Below are positions 15,828 to 25,500 of a stretch of 64,000 bases of DNA, one piece after another. Numbering within the stretch: position 1 is the first letter of the stretch; each line of letters begins with the position of its first letter. A program made the position numbers and the translations under genes. The notes beneath the pieces are model-generated. The model was not told where the DNA came from. It searched no databases and was given only the letters and a program-made list of their open reading frames with translations. This DNA comes from CAZAPO01 sp044841755 (GTDB taxonomy: Bacteria > Bacteroidota > Bacteroidia > Flavobacteriales > Flavobacteriaceae): assembly GCA_044841755.1 (NCBI GenBank), contig JAXOFM010000002.1, forward strand, positions 186,001 through 250,000. The letters run 5' to 3'.

Positions 15828-16382
15828 ATGTCTGATAGTATTGAAAAAAAGTGGTACGTAGTTAGGGCTGTTAGTGGTCAGGAAAACAAAATAAAAACTT
15901 ATATCGAAAACGAAATTGCTCGTTTAGGCTTAGGTGATTATGTTGACCAAGTCCTAGTACCTACAGAAAAAGTAATCCAAATACGTAACGGAAAGAAAAT
16001 AAACAAAGAAAAAGTTTATTTTCCAGGTTATATTATGATTCAAGCTAATCTTAGTGGAGAAATTCCTCATATAATTAAGTCCATAACAAATGTTATAGGG
16101 TTTTTAGGGGAAACTAAAGGTGGAGATCCTGTACCGTTAAGGAAATCTGAAGTTAACAGAATGTTAGGTAAGGTTGATGAATTAGCAGTAGAAGCAGATA
16201 CTAATGTTGCAATTCCATTTGTAAAAGGAGAAACAGTTAAGGTTATTGATGGACCATTCAATGGTTTTGATGGTACGATTGAGAATATTAACGAAGAAAA
16301 ACGTAAGCTTGAGGTAATGGTAAAGATTTTCGGAAGAAAGACACCATTAGAATTAAGTTACATGCAAGTAGAGAAAATTTAA
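15828..16382 (+). CDS. nusG: Transcription antitermination factor NusG
   Basis: A 184-residue elongation factor with an N-terminal NGN domain (KKWYVVRAVSGQENKIKTY..., about 8-115) that binds RNA polymerase and a C-terminal KOW domain (about 130-184; GETVKVIDGPFNGFDGTI) that contacts ribosomal protein S10 or Rho. The long VFFPGYIMI-type segment (KEKVYFPGYIMIQ) is typical. It follows secE and precedes the L11 operon. Confidence 0.98.
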   Translation: MSDSIEKKWYVVRAVSGQENKIKTYIENEIARLGLGDYVDQVLVPTEKVIQIRNGKKINKEKVYFPGYIMIQANLSGEIPHIIKSITNVIGFLGETKGGDPVPLRKSEVNRMLGKVDELAVEADTNVAIPFVKGETVKVIDGPFNGFDGTIENINEEKRKLEVMVKIFGRKTPLELSYMQVEKI

Positions 16383-16400
16383 TAATTGTTACATATAAAT

Positions 16401-16434
16401 GATAAGTATTAGAGCTTCCAAAACTAATCTTATC
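16401..16434 (+). promoter_or_regulatory. Leader hairpin upstream of rplK
   Basis: GATAAG pairs with CTTATC and ATTAG with CTAAT, giving an 11-pair stem with one bulged T around an 11-base loop in the nusG-rplK gap. It could be an L1-type autoregulatory target, a processing site or chance. I could not match it to the known L1 mRNA motif. Confidence 0.35.
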
Positions 16435-16453
16435 GAATTTTAAATTTTAAAAA

Positions 16454-16894
16454 ATGGCAAAAGAGTTAAGTAAAGTAGTTAAGCTACAAGTTAGGGGAGG
16501 TGCAGCGAATCCGTCGCCACCGGTTGGACCCGCTCTAGGTGCTGCAGGTGTAAACATTATGGAGTTCTGTAAGCAATTTAATGCTAGAACTCAAGATAAG
16601 CCTGGTAAAGTATTACCAGTGGTTATTTCTGTTTACAGTGATAAGTCTTTTGATTTTGTGATCAAGACACCACCAGCAGCAGTACAATTATTAGAAGCGG
16701 CCAAAGTAAAAAAGGGTTCAGGTGAGCCTAATAGAAAGAAAGTAGCAAAAGTTTCTTGGGACCAAGTTCGTACAATTGCTGAAGACAAAATGCAAGATCT
16801 TAATGCATTTACTGTTGAATCTGCAATGAGAATGGTAGCAGGAACTGCTCGTTCTATGGGTATAACTGTAAAAGGAGGAGAAGCACCTAACTAA
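16454..16894 (+). CDS. rplK: 50S ribosomal protein uL11
   Basis: A 146-residue protein of the GTPase-associated centre, binding 23S rRNA with L10/L12. Starts with VVKLQVRGGAANPSPPVGPALG, the conserved Pro-rich N-terminal segment, and ends with the RNA-binding C-terminal domain including GTARSMGI. It is first in the rplKAJL-rpoBC order and 15 bases from rplA. Confidence 0.98.
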   Translation: MAKELSKVVKLQVRGGAANPSPPVGPALGAAGVNIMEFCKQFNARTQDKPGKVLPVVISVYSDKSFDFVIKTPPAAVQLLEAAKVKKGSGEPNRKKVAKVSWDQVRTIAEDKMQDLNAFTVESAMRMVAGTARSMGITVKGGEAPN

Positions 16895-16909
16895 TCAAAA
16901 AATTTTGAA

Positions 16910-17599
16910 ATGGCAAGATTAACAAGAAAACAAAAAGAAGCTCAGGCTAAAATCGACAAGAATAAACTGTACAGTTTAGAAGAAGCGTCGGCTTTAGTAA
17001 AAGAAATAACAAACGCAAAGTTTGATGCTTCTGTAGATTTAGCTGTTCGTTTGGGTGTAGATCCTAGAAAAGCTAACCAAATGGTGAGAGGTGTAGTATC
17101 ACTTCCTCACGGTACTGGTAAAAATGTGAAGGTTTTAGCGTTAGTAACTCCTGATAAGGAAGCTGATGCTAAAGAAGCTGGTGCAGACTACGTAGGTCTT
17201 CAAGAGTATCTTGATAAGATCAAAGGAGGATGGACCGATGTTGATGTAATTATTACTATGCCTAGCGTAATGGGTAAATTAGGACCATTAGGACGTGTTT
17301 TAGGACCTAGAGGTTTAATGCCAAACCCAAAAACAGGTACAGTTACTATGGATGTAGCTAAAGCTGTAAAAGAAGTTAAGGCTGGTAAGATTGATTTTAA
17401 AGTAGATAAGTCAGGAATTGTTCATGCTGCAATTGGTAAGGCATCATTTAGTGCTGATAAAATTGCTGGAAATGCACATGAATTACTTTCAACGCTTATA
17501 AAACTTAAGCCAACTGCGGCAAAAGGTACCTATGTAAAGAGTATTTACATGTCTAGTACTATGAGTCCAAGTTTAGCTATAGATCCTAAAGTATATTAA
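16910..17599 (+). CDS. rplA: 50S ribosomal protein uL1
   Basis: A 229-residue L1-stalk protein, usual length. Signature segments: FDASVDLAVRLGVDPRKANQMVRG, GPLGRVLGPRGLMPNPKTGTV and the C-terminal GTYVKSIYMSSTMSPSLAID. In many bacteria L1 represses the L11-L1 mRNA. No other features are unusual. Confidence 0.98.
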   Translation: MARLTRKQKEAQAKIDKNKLYSLEEASALVKEITNAKFDASVDLAVRLGVDPRKANQMVRGVVSLPHGTGKNVKVLALVTPDKEADAKEAGADYVGLQEYLDKIKGGWTDVDVIITMPSVMGKLGPLGRVLGPRGLMPNPKTGTVTMDVAKAVKEVKAGKIDFKVDKSGIVHAAIGKASFSADKIAGNAHELLSTLIKLKPTAAKGTYVKSIYMSSTMSPSLAIDPKVY

Positions 17600-17621
17600 T
17601 TAAGTAGTTAAAGATTTTATC

Positions 17622-18143
17622 ATGACAAGAGAAGAAAAATCACTAGTAATTGAAGAGTTAACTGCTCAATTAGGAGAAAACCAAAATATCTATTTAGCAG
17701 ATATTTCTGGATTAACGGCAGGAGCTACTTCAGATTTACGTCGTGCTTGTTTTAAAGCAAACGTAAAGTTGGCAGTTGTTAAGAATACCTTGCTTGAAAA
17801 AGCAATGGAAGCTTCAGATAAAGAATTTGGAGAGTTACCAACAGTATTAAAAGGTAACACATCTGTAATGTATGCAGAGACTGGTAATGCACCAGCTAAA
17901 GTAATTAAGGCTTTTAGAAAAAAATCTGATAGACCTCTTTTAAAAGGAGCGTTTATTGAAGAAGCAATTTACTTAGGGGATGATCAGTTAGATGCACTTG
18001 TAGATATCAAATCGAAAGAAGAGCTTATCGGAGAGATTATTACATTGTTACAATCTCCTGCTAAGAATGTTATTTCAGCTCTTCAATCTGGAGGTGGAAA
18101 ATTATCAGGTATCTTAAAAACATTATCCGAAAAAGAAGGATAA
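17622..18143 (+). CDS. rplJ: 50S ribosomal protein uL10
   Basis: A 173-residue stalk-base protein. The N-terminal RNA-binding domain contains DISGLTAGATSDLRR and KLAVVKNTLLEKA; the C-terminal helix SPAKNVISALQSGGGKLSGILKTL binds L7/L12 dimers. It ends 64 bases before rplL. Confidence 0.98.
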   Translation: MTREEKSLVIEELTAQLGENQNIYLADISGLTAGATSDLRRACFKANVKLAVVKNTLLEKAMEASDKEFGELPTVLKGNTSVMYAETGNAPAKVIKAFRKKSDRPLLKGAFIEEAIYLGDDQLDALVDIKSKEELIGEIITLLQSPAKNVISALQSGGGKLSGILKTLSEKEG

Positions 18144-18207
18144 TAAAATTGTACGCACTTTTTTACAACATAAATTATTAAAAAAAACTTATTAAAACGA
18201 TAGAAAA

Positions 18208-18585
18208 ATGGCAGATTTAAAAGATTTCGCAGAACAGTTAGTAAACTTAACAGTAAAAGAAGTTAACGAACTAGCTGATATTTTAAAAGAAGAATATGGT
18301 ATCGAGCCTGCTGCTGCTGCTGTAGCTGTAGCTGCTGGTCCTGGTGCTGGTGGTGGTGATGCCGCTGAAGAGCAAACAGAATTTGATGTAATCCTTAAAG
18401 CAGCTGGTGGATCTAAGCTAGCAGTAGTAAAACTAGTTAAAGAATTAACTGGTCTAGGATTAAAAGATGCTAAAGAATTAGTTGATAGTGCACCAAAAGC
18501 TATTAAAGAAGGTGTATCTAAAGACGAAGCTGAAGGTCTTAAGTCTTCTTTAGAAGAAGCAGGAGCTGAGGTTGAGCTTAAGTAA
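18208..18585 (+). CDS. rplL: 50S ribosomal protein bL12 (L7/L12)
   Basis: A 125-residue stalk protein that recruits translational GTPases. N-terminal dimerisation domain (1-35), Ala/Gly-rich hinge (about 36-55), and C-terminal domain with KLAVVKLVKELTGLGLKDAKELVD. A long hairpin follows the stop codon before rpoB. Confidence 0.98.
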   Translation: MADLKDFAEQLVNLTVKEVNELADILKEEYGIEPAAAAVAVAAGPGAGGGDAAEEQTEFDVILKAAGGSKLAVVKLVKELTGLGLKDAKELVDSAPKAIKEGVSKDEAEGLKSSLEEAGAEVELK

Positions 18586-18607
18586 GCTTAACTAACCTAC
18601 AAAATAT

Positions 18608-18650
18608 GGTTTAGGCCTAGAGAGAAGCTCTCCAAGGCCTAAACCCTTTT
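18608..18650 (+). terminator. Long hairpin between rplL and rpoB (attenuator or processing site)
   Basis: Outer stem of 11 perfect pairs (18608-18618 with 18635-18645) enclosing a second 5-pair stem GAGAG/CTCTC with a 3-base loop, then CTTTT. The T-tract is short, so partial termination is expected. Many bacteria have an attenuator or RNase III site between rplL and rpoB that lowers polymerase subunit synthesis relative to ribosomal proteins. Confidence 0.75.
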
Positions 18651-18709
18651 GTGTATATAATTGGTAGTATACACGTTAAATTATTTTTTAATCAAAATCT
18701 CGTCCGTCG

Positions 18710-21700
18710 ATGTTAGCAACTAAAGCTGAAAGATTAAATTTCTCATCTATTGTAAATAGAACGGAATATCCAGATTTCTTAGATATTCAAATTAAATCCT
18801 TCCAGGATTTTTTCCAGTTAGAAACAAAGTCAGAAGAAAGAGGCGATGAAGGTCTATATAACACCTTCATGGAAAATTTCCCGATTACAGATACTCGTAA
18901 TCAATTTGTTCTGGAATTTTTAGATTATTTTATTGATCCACCAAGATACTCAATCGAAGAATGTATCGAAAGAGGACTTACCTATAGTGTTCCACTAAAG
19001 GCAAGGTTAAAATTGTACTGTACAGATCCTGAACACGAAGACTTCGAAACCATTGTTCAAGATGTGTATTTAGGAACAATTCCTTATATGACTCCTAGTG
19101 GTACATTTGTAATTAATGGAGCAGAACGTGTTGTAGTTTCACAATTACATCGTTCTCCTGGTGTATTCTTTGGTCAGTCTTTCCATGCTAATGGTACTAA
19201 ACTATATTCGGCAAGAGTAATTCCTTTTAAAGGTTCTTGGATCGAATTTGCTACAGACATCAATAGTGTGATGTATGCATACATCGACAGAAAGAAAAAA
19301 TTACCTGTTACTACTTTATTCCGTGCAATTGGTTTTGAGAGAGATAAAGACATTCTTGAGATTTTTGACCTTGCAGAAGAAGTTAAAGTTTCAAAAACAG
19401 GACTTAAAAAAGTTGTTGGTCGTAAGCTAGCAGCTCGTGTTCTTAACACTTGGCACGAAGACTTTGTGGATGAGGATACAGGAGAGGTAGTATCTATTGA
19501 ACGTAACGAGATCGTTCTTGATCGTGATACTATTCTTGATAAAGAAAACATAGAAGAAATTCTTGAAGCTGGTGTTAAAACTATCTTATTACATAAAGAA
19601 GATGGGCATTCTGGTGATTATGCAATTATCTATAACACACTTCAAAAAGATCCAACAAACTCTGAAAAAGAAGCAGTAGAGCATATCTACCGTCAATTAC
19701 GTAATGCTGAACCACCAGATGAAGAAACTGCACGTGGTATTATTGAAAAGCTTTTCTTTAGTGATCAGCGTTATAACTTAGGAGAAGTTGGACGTTACAG
19801 AATGAACAAAAAACTTGGTCTTGATATTGGTATGGACAAGCAAGTACTTACCAAAGAAGATATCATTACCATTATAAAATATTTAATTGAGTTAATTAAC
19901 TCTAAAGCAGAGATTGATGATATCGATCACTTATCTAATCGTCGTGTACGTACGGTAGGTGAGCAGTTATCAACTCAGTTTGGTGTTGGTCTTGCTCGTA
20001 TGGCACGTACTATTCGTGAGCGTATGAATGTTCGTGACAACGAAGTATTTACACCAATTGATTTGATTAATGCAAAAACATTATCATCAGTAATTAACTC
20101 TTTCTTCGGTACAAACCAGCTGTCTCAGTTCATGGACCAAACCAATCCACTTGCTGAGATTACACACAAGCGTCGTTTATCGGCTCTTGGACCTGGAGGT
20201 CTTTCGCGTGAAAGAGCAGGTTTTGAGGTTCGTGACGTACATTATACGCATTACGGACGTCTTTGTCCAATTGAAACTCCTGAAGGACCAAACATTGGTT
20301 TGATTTCTTCGCTTTCAGTATATGCAAAAGTGAACTCAATGGGATTCTTAGAAACACCTTATCGTGAAGTAAAAGATGGTGTTGTTGATATTAAGAGTCC
20401 AGCTATTTACTTAAGTGCTGAAGAAGAAGAAGAGAAGATGATTGCTCAGGCAACAATAGAGGTTGATAAAGCAGGTAAGATCATTCATGATAAAGTTATT
20501 GCTCGTCAAGAAGGTGATTTTCCAGTAGTAGAGCCAACAAGTATTCATTATACTGATGTGGCACCAAATCAAATCGCTTCTATCTCAGCATCATTGATTC
20601 CATTCTTAGAGCATGATGATGCAAACCGTGCATTGATGGGATCTAACATGATGCGTCAGGCTGTACCTTTATTGCGTCCTGAAGCTCCAATTGTTGGAAC
20701 TGGATTAGAGCGTCAAGTAGCATCGGATTCTAGAGTATTAATTAATGCTGAAGGAGATGGAGTTGTTGAGTATGTTGATGCTAATGAGATTGTAATTAAG
20801 TATGCTCGTACTGAAGAAGAAGCTATGGTAAGCTTTGATACAGATACGAAAAAATATCCATTAACTAAATTTAGAAAAACTAACCAAGGAACTTCTGTAA
20901 ACCTTAAAGCTATTGTTGAAAAGGGTGATAAGGTTACTAAAGGACAAGTATTGTGTGAAGGTTATGCAACTCAAAATGGAGAGTTAGCTTTAGGTAGAAA
21001 CATGAAAGTTGCCTTCATGCCTTGGAAAGGATATAACTTTGAGGATGCGATCGTGATTTCTGAGAAAGTTGTTCGTGATGACATCTTTACATCTATTCAT
21101 ATTGACGAGTACGCTCTTGAAGTTAGAGATACTAAACTTGGTAATGAAGAATTAACAAACGATATTCCTAACGTTTCAGAAGAGGCTACAAAAGACCTTG
21201 ATGAAAACGGGATGATTCGTATTGGTGCAGAGATTAAACCAGGAGATATCTTAATTGGTAAGATTACTCCAAAAGGTGAAAGTGATCCTACACCAGAAGA
21301 GAAATTATTACGTGCCATTTTTGGAGATAAAGCTGGAGATGTAAAAGATGCTTCTTTAAAAGCTTCACCTTCATTGCATGGAGTTGTAATTGATAAGAAA
21401 TTATTTGCTAGAGCAATCAAGGATAAGCGTAAGAGAGCTCAAGACAAAGAAGATATTGCACAATTAGAAGCAGTTTACGATAAGAAGTTTGATGCTTTAA
21501 AGGATATTTTAGTTGAAAAGCTTTTCTCTATTATTGGAGGGAAAACTGCTCAAGGTGTACAAAATGATCTAGGTGAAGATGTATTCCCTAAAGGAAAGAA
21601 ATTCACTTTAAAAATGCTTAACGCAGTTGATGATTATTCTCACTTGGTATCTGGTAAATGGACAACTGATGCTGATATTAACAAATTGGTATCGGAGTTG

Positions 21701-22522
21701 CTTCATAACTACAAGATCAAAGAAAATGATCTACAAGGTAATCTAAGAAGAGAGAAGTTTACTATCTCTGTTGGAGATGAACTTCCAGCTGGAATTATCA
21801 AACTTGCTAAGGTTTATATCGCTAAGAAACGTAAACTTAAAGTAGGTGATAAGATGGCAGGACGACATGGTAACAAAGGTATTGTTGCGCGTATCGTTCG
21901 TCAAGAAGATATGCCATTCTTAGAAGATGGAACACCAGTAGATATAGTTCTAAACCCTCTTGGTGTACCATCGCGTATGAACATTGGGCAGATCTATGAA
22001 ACTGTATTAGGTTGGGCAGGTCAGAATTTGAATCGTACTTATGCAACACCAATTTTTGATGGAGCAACAATGGATCAAATTAATGATATCACTAACGAAG
22101 CAGGAGTTCCTCTATATGGTCATACACACTTATATGATGGTGGAACTGGTGAGCGTTTTGATCAAGCAGCAACAGTTGGTGTAATCTATATGTTGAAACT
22201 AGGACATATGGTTGACGATAAGATGCACGCACGTTCAATTGGACCATACTCATTAATTACGCAGCAACCATTAGGTGGTAAAGCACAATTTGGTGGTCAG
22301 CGTTTTGGTGAGATGGAGGTTTGGGCACTTGAAGCTTATGGAGCATCAAGTACTTTACGTGAGATCTTAACAGTTAAATCTGATGATGTGATTGGTAGAG
22401 CTAAAACTTACGAAGCAATCGTTAAGGGAGAGCCAATGCCAGAACCTGGGTTACCAGAATCTTTCAATGTATTAATGCACGAATTGAAAGGTCTTGGATT
22501 AGACATAAGATTAGAAGAATAA
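18710..22522 (+). CDS. rpoB: DNA-directed RNA polymerase subunit beta
   Basis: RNA polymerase beta subunit of 1270 residues. N-terminal IVNRTEYPDFLDIQIKSF is the family start. The rifampicin region FGTNQLSQFMDQ with THKRRLSALGPGG looks wild-type. Other landmarks are GYNFEDAIVIS, KVGDKMAGRHGNKGIV and the C-terminal MEVWALEAYGA. A GITPKGE-type insert region around residue 850-870 matches Bacteroidota. The gene is 28 bases upstream of rpoC and should be co-transcribed with it. Confidence 0.99.
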   Translation: MLATKAERLNFSSIVNRTEYPDFLDIQIKSFQDFFQLETKSEERGDEGLYNTFMENFPITDTRNQFVLEFLDYFIDPPRYSIEECIERGLTYSVPLKARLKLYCTDPEHEDFETIVQDVYLGTIPYMTPSGTFVINGAERVVVSQLHRSPGVFFGQSFHANGTKLYSARVIPFKGSWIEFATDINSVMYAYIDRKKKLPVTTLFRAIGFERDKDILEIFDLAEEVKVSKTGLKKVVGRKLAARVLNTWHEDFVDEDTGEVVSIERNEIVLDRDTILDKENIEEILEAGVKTILLHKEDGHSGDYAIIYNTLQKDPTNSEKEAVEHIYRQLRNAEPPDEETARGIIEKLFFSDQRYNLGEVGRYRMNKKLGLDIGMDKQVLTKEDIITIIKYLIELINSKAEIDDIDHLSNRRVRTVGEQLSTQFGVGLARMARTIRERMNVRDNEVFTPIDLINAKTLSSVINSFFGTNQLSQFMDQTNPLAEITHKRRLSALGPGGLSRERAGFEVRDVHYTHYGRLCPIETPEGPNIGLISSLSVYAKVNSMGFLETPYREVKDGVVDIKSPAIYLSAEEEEEKMIAQATIEVDKAGKIIHDKVIARQEGDFPVVEPTSIHYTDVAPNQIASISASLIPFLEHDDANRALMGSNMMRQAVPLLRPEAPIVGTGLERQVASDSRVLINAEGDGVVEYVDANEIVIKYARTEEEAMVSFDTDTKKYPLTKFRKTNQGTSVNLKAIVEKGDKVTKGQVLCEGYATQNGELALGRNMKVAFMPWKGYNFEDAIVISEKVVRDDIFTSIHIDEYALEVRDTKLGNEELTNDIPNVSEEATKDLDENGMIRIGAEIKPGDILIGKITPKGESDPTPEEKLLRAIFGDKAGDVKDASLKASPSLHGVVIDKKLFARAIKDKRKRAQDKEDIAQLEAVYDKKFDALKDILVEKLFSIIGGKTAQGVQNDLGEDVFPKGKKFTLKMLNAVDDYSHLVSGKWTTDADINKLVSELLHNYKIKENDLQGNLRREKFTISVGDELPAGIIKLAKVYIAKKRKLKVGDKMAGRHGNKGIVARIVRQEDMPFLEDGTPVDIVLNPLGVPSRMNIGQIYETVLGWAGQNLNRTYATPIFDGATMDQINDITNEAGVPLYGHTHLYDGGTGERFDQAATVGVIYMLKLGHMVDDKMHARSIGPYSLITQQPLGGKAQFGGQRFGEMEVWALEAYGASSTLREILTVKSDDVIGRAKTYEAIVKGEPMPEPGLPESFNVLMHELKGLGLDIRLEE

Positions 22523-22550
22523 TTAAAATTCATTATCACAACCATATATT

Positions 22551-25500
22551 ATGGCAAGAAAACAAGATAAGAATACAGTACAGAGATTTAATAAAATCTC
22601 AATTGGTTTAGCATCTCCAGAGTCTATTTTGGCTGCATCTCGTGGTGAGGTGTTAAAACCGGAAACTATCAATTATAGAACTCACAAACCAGAACGTGAT
22701 GGTTTATTCTGTGAGCGTATTTTTGGTCCTGTAAAGGATTATGAATGTGCTTGTGGTAAGTATAAACGTATTCGTTACAAAGGTATTGTTTGTGACCGTT
22801 GTGGTGTAGAAGTTACAGAAAAGAAAGTGCGTCGTGACAGAGTAGGACATATTAATTTAGTTGTTCCTGTTGCACATATTTGGTACTTCCGTTCTTTACC
22901 TAACAAAATTGGATACCTTCTAGGATTACCATCTAAGAAATTAGACATGATTATTTACTACGAGCGTTATGTAGTAATTCAACCAGGTAATGCTAAAAAT
23001 GCTGAAGGTGAGCCAGTACAGAAAATGGATTTCTTAACTGAGGAAGAATACTTAAACATTTTAGAGACACTTCCACAGGAAAATCAATATTTAGACGATA
23101 CAGACCCAGAAAAGTTCATTGCTAAAATGGGTGCTGAGTGTCTAATTGAACTGTTAAGTAGAATTGATCTTGATGAGTTATCGTTCCAATTACGTCACAA
23201 GGCTAACAACGAAACGTCTAAGCAACGTAAAACGGAAGCATTAAAACGTTTACAAGTTGTTGAAGCGTTTAGAGATGCTAACATGAACAGAGAAAACAAT
23301 CCAGAATGGATGATTATGAAAGCTGTTCCTGTAATTCCACCAGAATTACGTCCGTTAGTACCTCTTGATGGTGGTCGTTTTGCAACTTCAGACTTAAATG
23401 ATCTTTATCGTCGTGTGATTATTCGTAACAACCGTTTAAAGCGTCTTGTAGAGATCAAAGCTCCTGAAGTGATCTTGCGTAATGAGAAGCGTATGTTACA
23501 AGAATCTGTAGATTCATTATTTGATAACACACGTAAATCATCTGCAGTTAAGACAGATTCTAACAGACCATTAAAATCTTTATCAGATTCACTTAAAGGT
23601 AAGCAAGGTCGTTTCCGTCAAAACTTACTAGGTAAACGTGTTGATTACTCTGCACGTTCGGTAATTGTTGTTGGACCAGAATTAAAATTATTTGAGTGTG
23701 GATTGCCAAAGAACATGGCAGCAGAATTATACAAACCTTTTGTAATTAGAAAACTAATTGAAAGAGGTATTGTTAAAACTGTGAAATCTGCAAAGAAAAT
23801 TATAGATAGAAGAGAGCCTGTTGTTTGGGATATCTTAGAGAATGTTCTAAAAGGACATCCAGTATTACTAAACCGTGCTCCTACATTACACCGTTTAGGT
23901 ATTCAAGCGTTCCAGCCTAAACTTATTGAAGGTAAGGCAATTCAGTTACACCCATTAGTGTGTACTGCATTTAACGCCGACTTTGATGGTGACCAGATGG
24001 CAGTTCATTTACCACTTGGTCCTGAAGCTATTTTAGAAGCACAATTATTAATGTTAGCTTCTCACAATATCTTGAATCCTGCTAACGGTTCACCTATTAC
24101 AGTACCTTCTCAAGATATGGTACTTGGTCTTTACTATATGACCAAGATGCGTAAGTCAACTAAAGAAGTTCCTGTAAAAGGAGAAGGATTAACTTTCTAC
24201 TCACCAGAAGAAGTAGTAATTGCTTACAATGAGAAAAGAGTTGATCTTAATGCTTCTATCAAAGTAAGAACTAAAGACTATAATGAAGAAGGTGAATTAG
24301 TTAACCAAATCATTGAAACTACAACTGGACGTGTACTTTTCAACGAAAAAGTGCCAGAAGTAGCAGGTTATATCAATGAAGTGTTAAATAAGAAATCTTT
24401 AAGAGATATTATTGGTAAAATCCTAAAGGTTACCAGCGTTCCTGAAACTGCTGCTTTCCTTGATGAGATTAAGACTCTTGGTTATAATTTTGCATTCCAA
24501 GGAGGACTGTCATTTAGTTTAGGTGATATTATTATTCCTCAAGAAAAGCATACCATGATTGACCAAGCTAACAAGCAAGTTGATGGTATTAGAGCAAACT
24601 ATAACATGGGACTTATTACCAATAACGAACGTTACAATCAGGTAATTGATATTTGGACATCTGCCAATGCCGAATTGACTGAGTTGTCAATGAAGCGTAT
24701 TAGAGAAGACCAGCAAGGATTCAACTCAGTATTTATGATGCTTGATTCTGGTGCAAGGGGATCTAAAGAACAGATTCGTCAGTTAACTGGTATGCGTGGT
24801 TTAATGGCAAAACCTAAGAAGTCTAATGCTGGAGGAGGTGAAATTATTGAAAACCCGATTCTTTCTAACTTTAAAGAAGGGCTTTCAATTTTAGAATATT
24901 TTATTTCTACTCACGGTGCTCGTAAAGGTCTTGCAGATACTGCTCTTAAAACTGCAGATGCTGGTTACTTAACACGTCGTTTGGTTGATGTATCTCAAGA
25001 TGTTATTGTTACAATTGAAGACTGTGGTACATTGAGAGGTATTAATGTTGAGCCGCTTAAGAAGAATGAAGAAGTTGCTGAAACTCTTGAAGATAGAATT
25101 GTTGGTCGTACATCTTTATATGATGTTTATGATCCACTAACAGAAGAGTTATTAGTTGAAGCGGGTGGTCTAATCACTGATGATATTGCTAAGAAAATTG
25201 AAGATTCACCAGTAGACTCAGTTGAAGTTCGTTCTGCTTTAACATGTGAAGCACAAAAAGGTATTTGTACTAAGTGTTACGGTCAAAACCTTGCTACAGG
25301 TAAGATGGTACAACGTGGTGAAGCGGTTGGAGTTGTTGCAGCACAATCAATTGGAGAACCTGGTACACAGTTAACATTACGTACATTCCACGTTGGTGGT
25401 ATTGCAGGAAACATTTCAGAAGAGAATAAATTAATCTCTAAGTTTAATGGTAAAGCTGAGATCGAAGATCTTAGAACTGTTAAAGGAGAAGATGCTGAAG

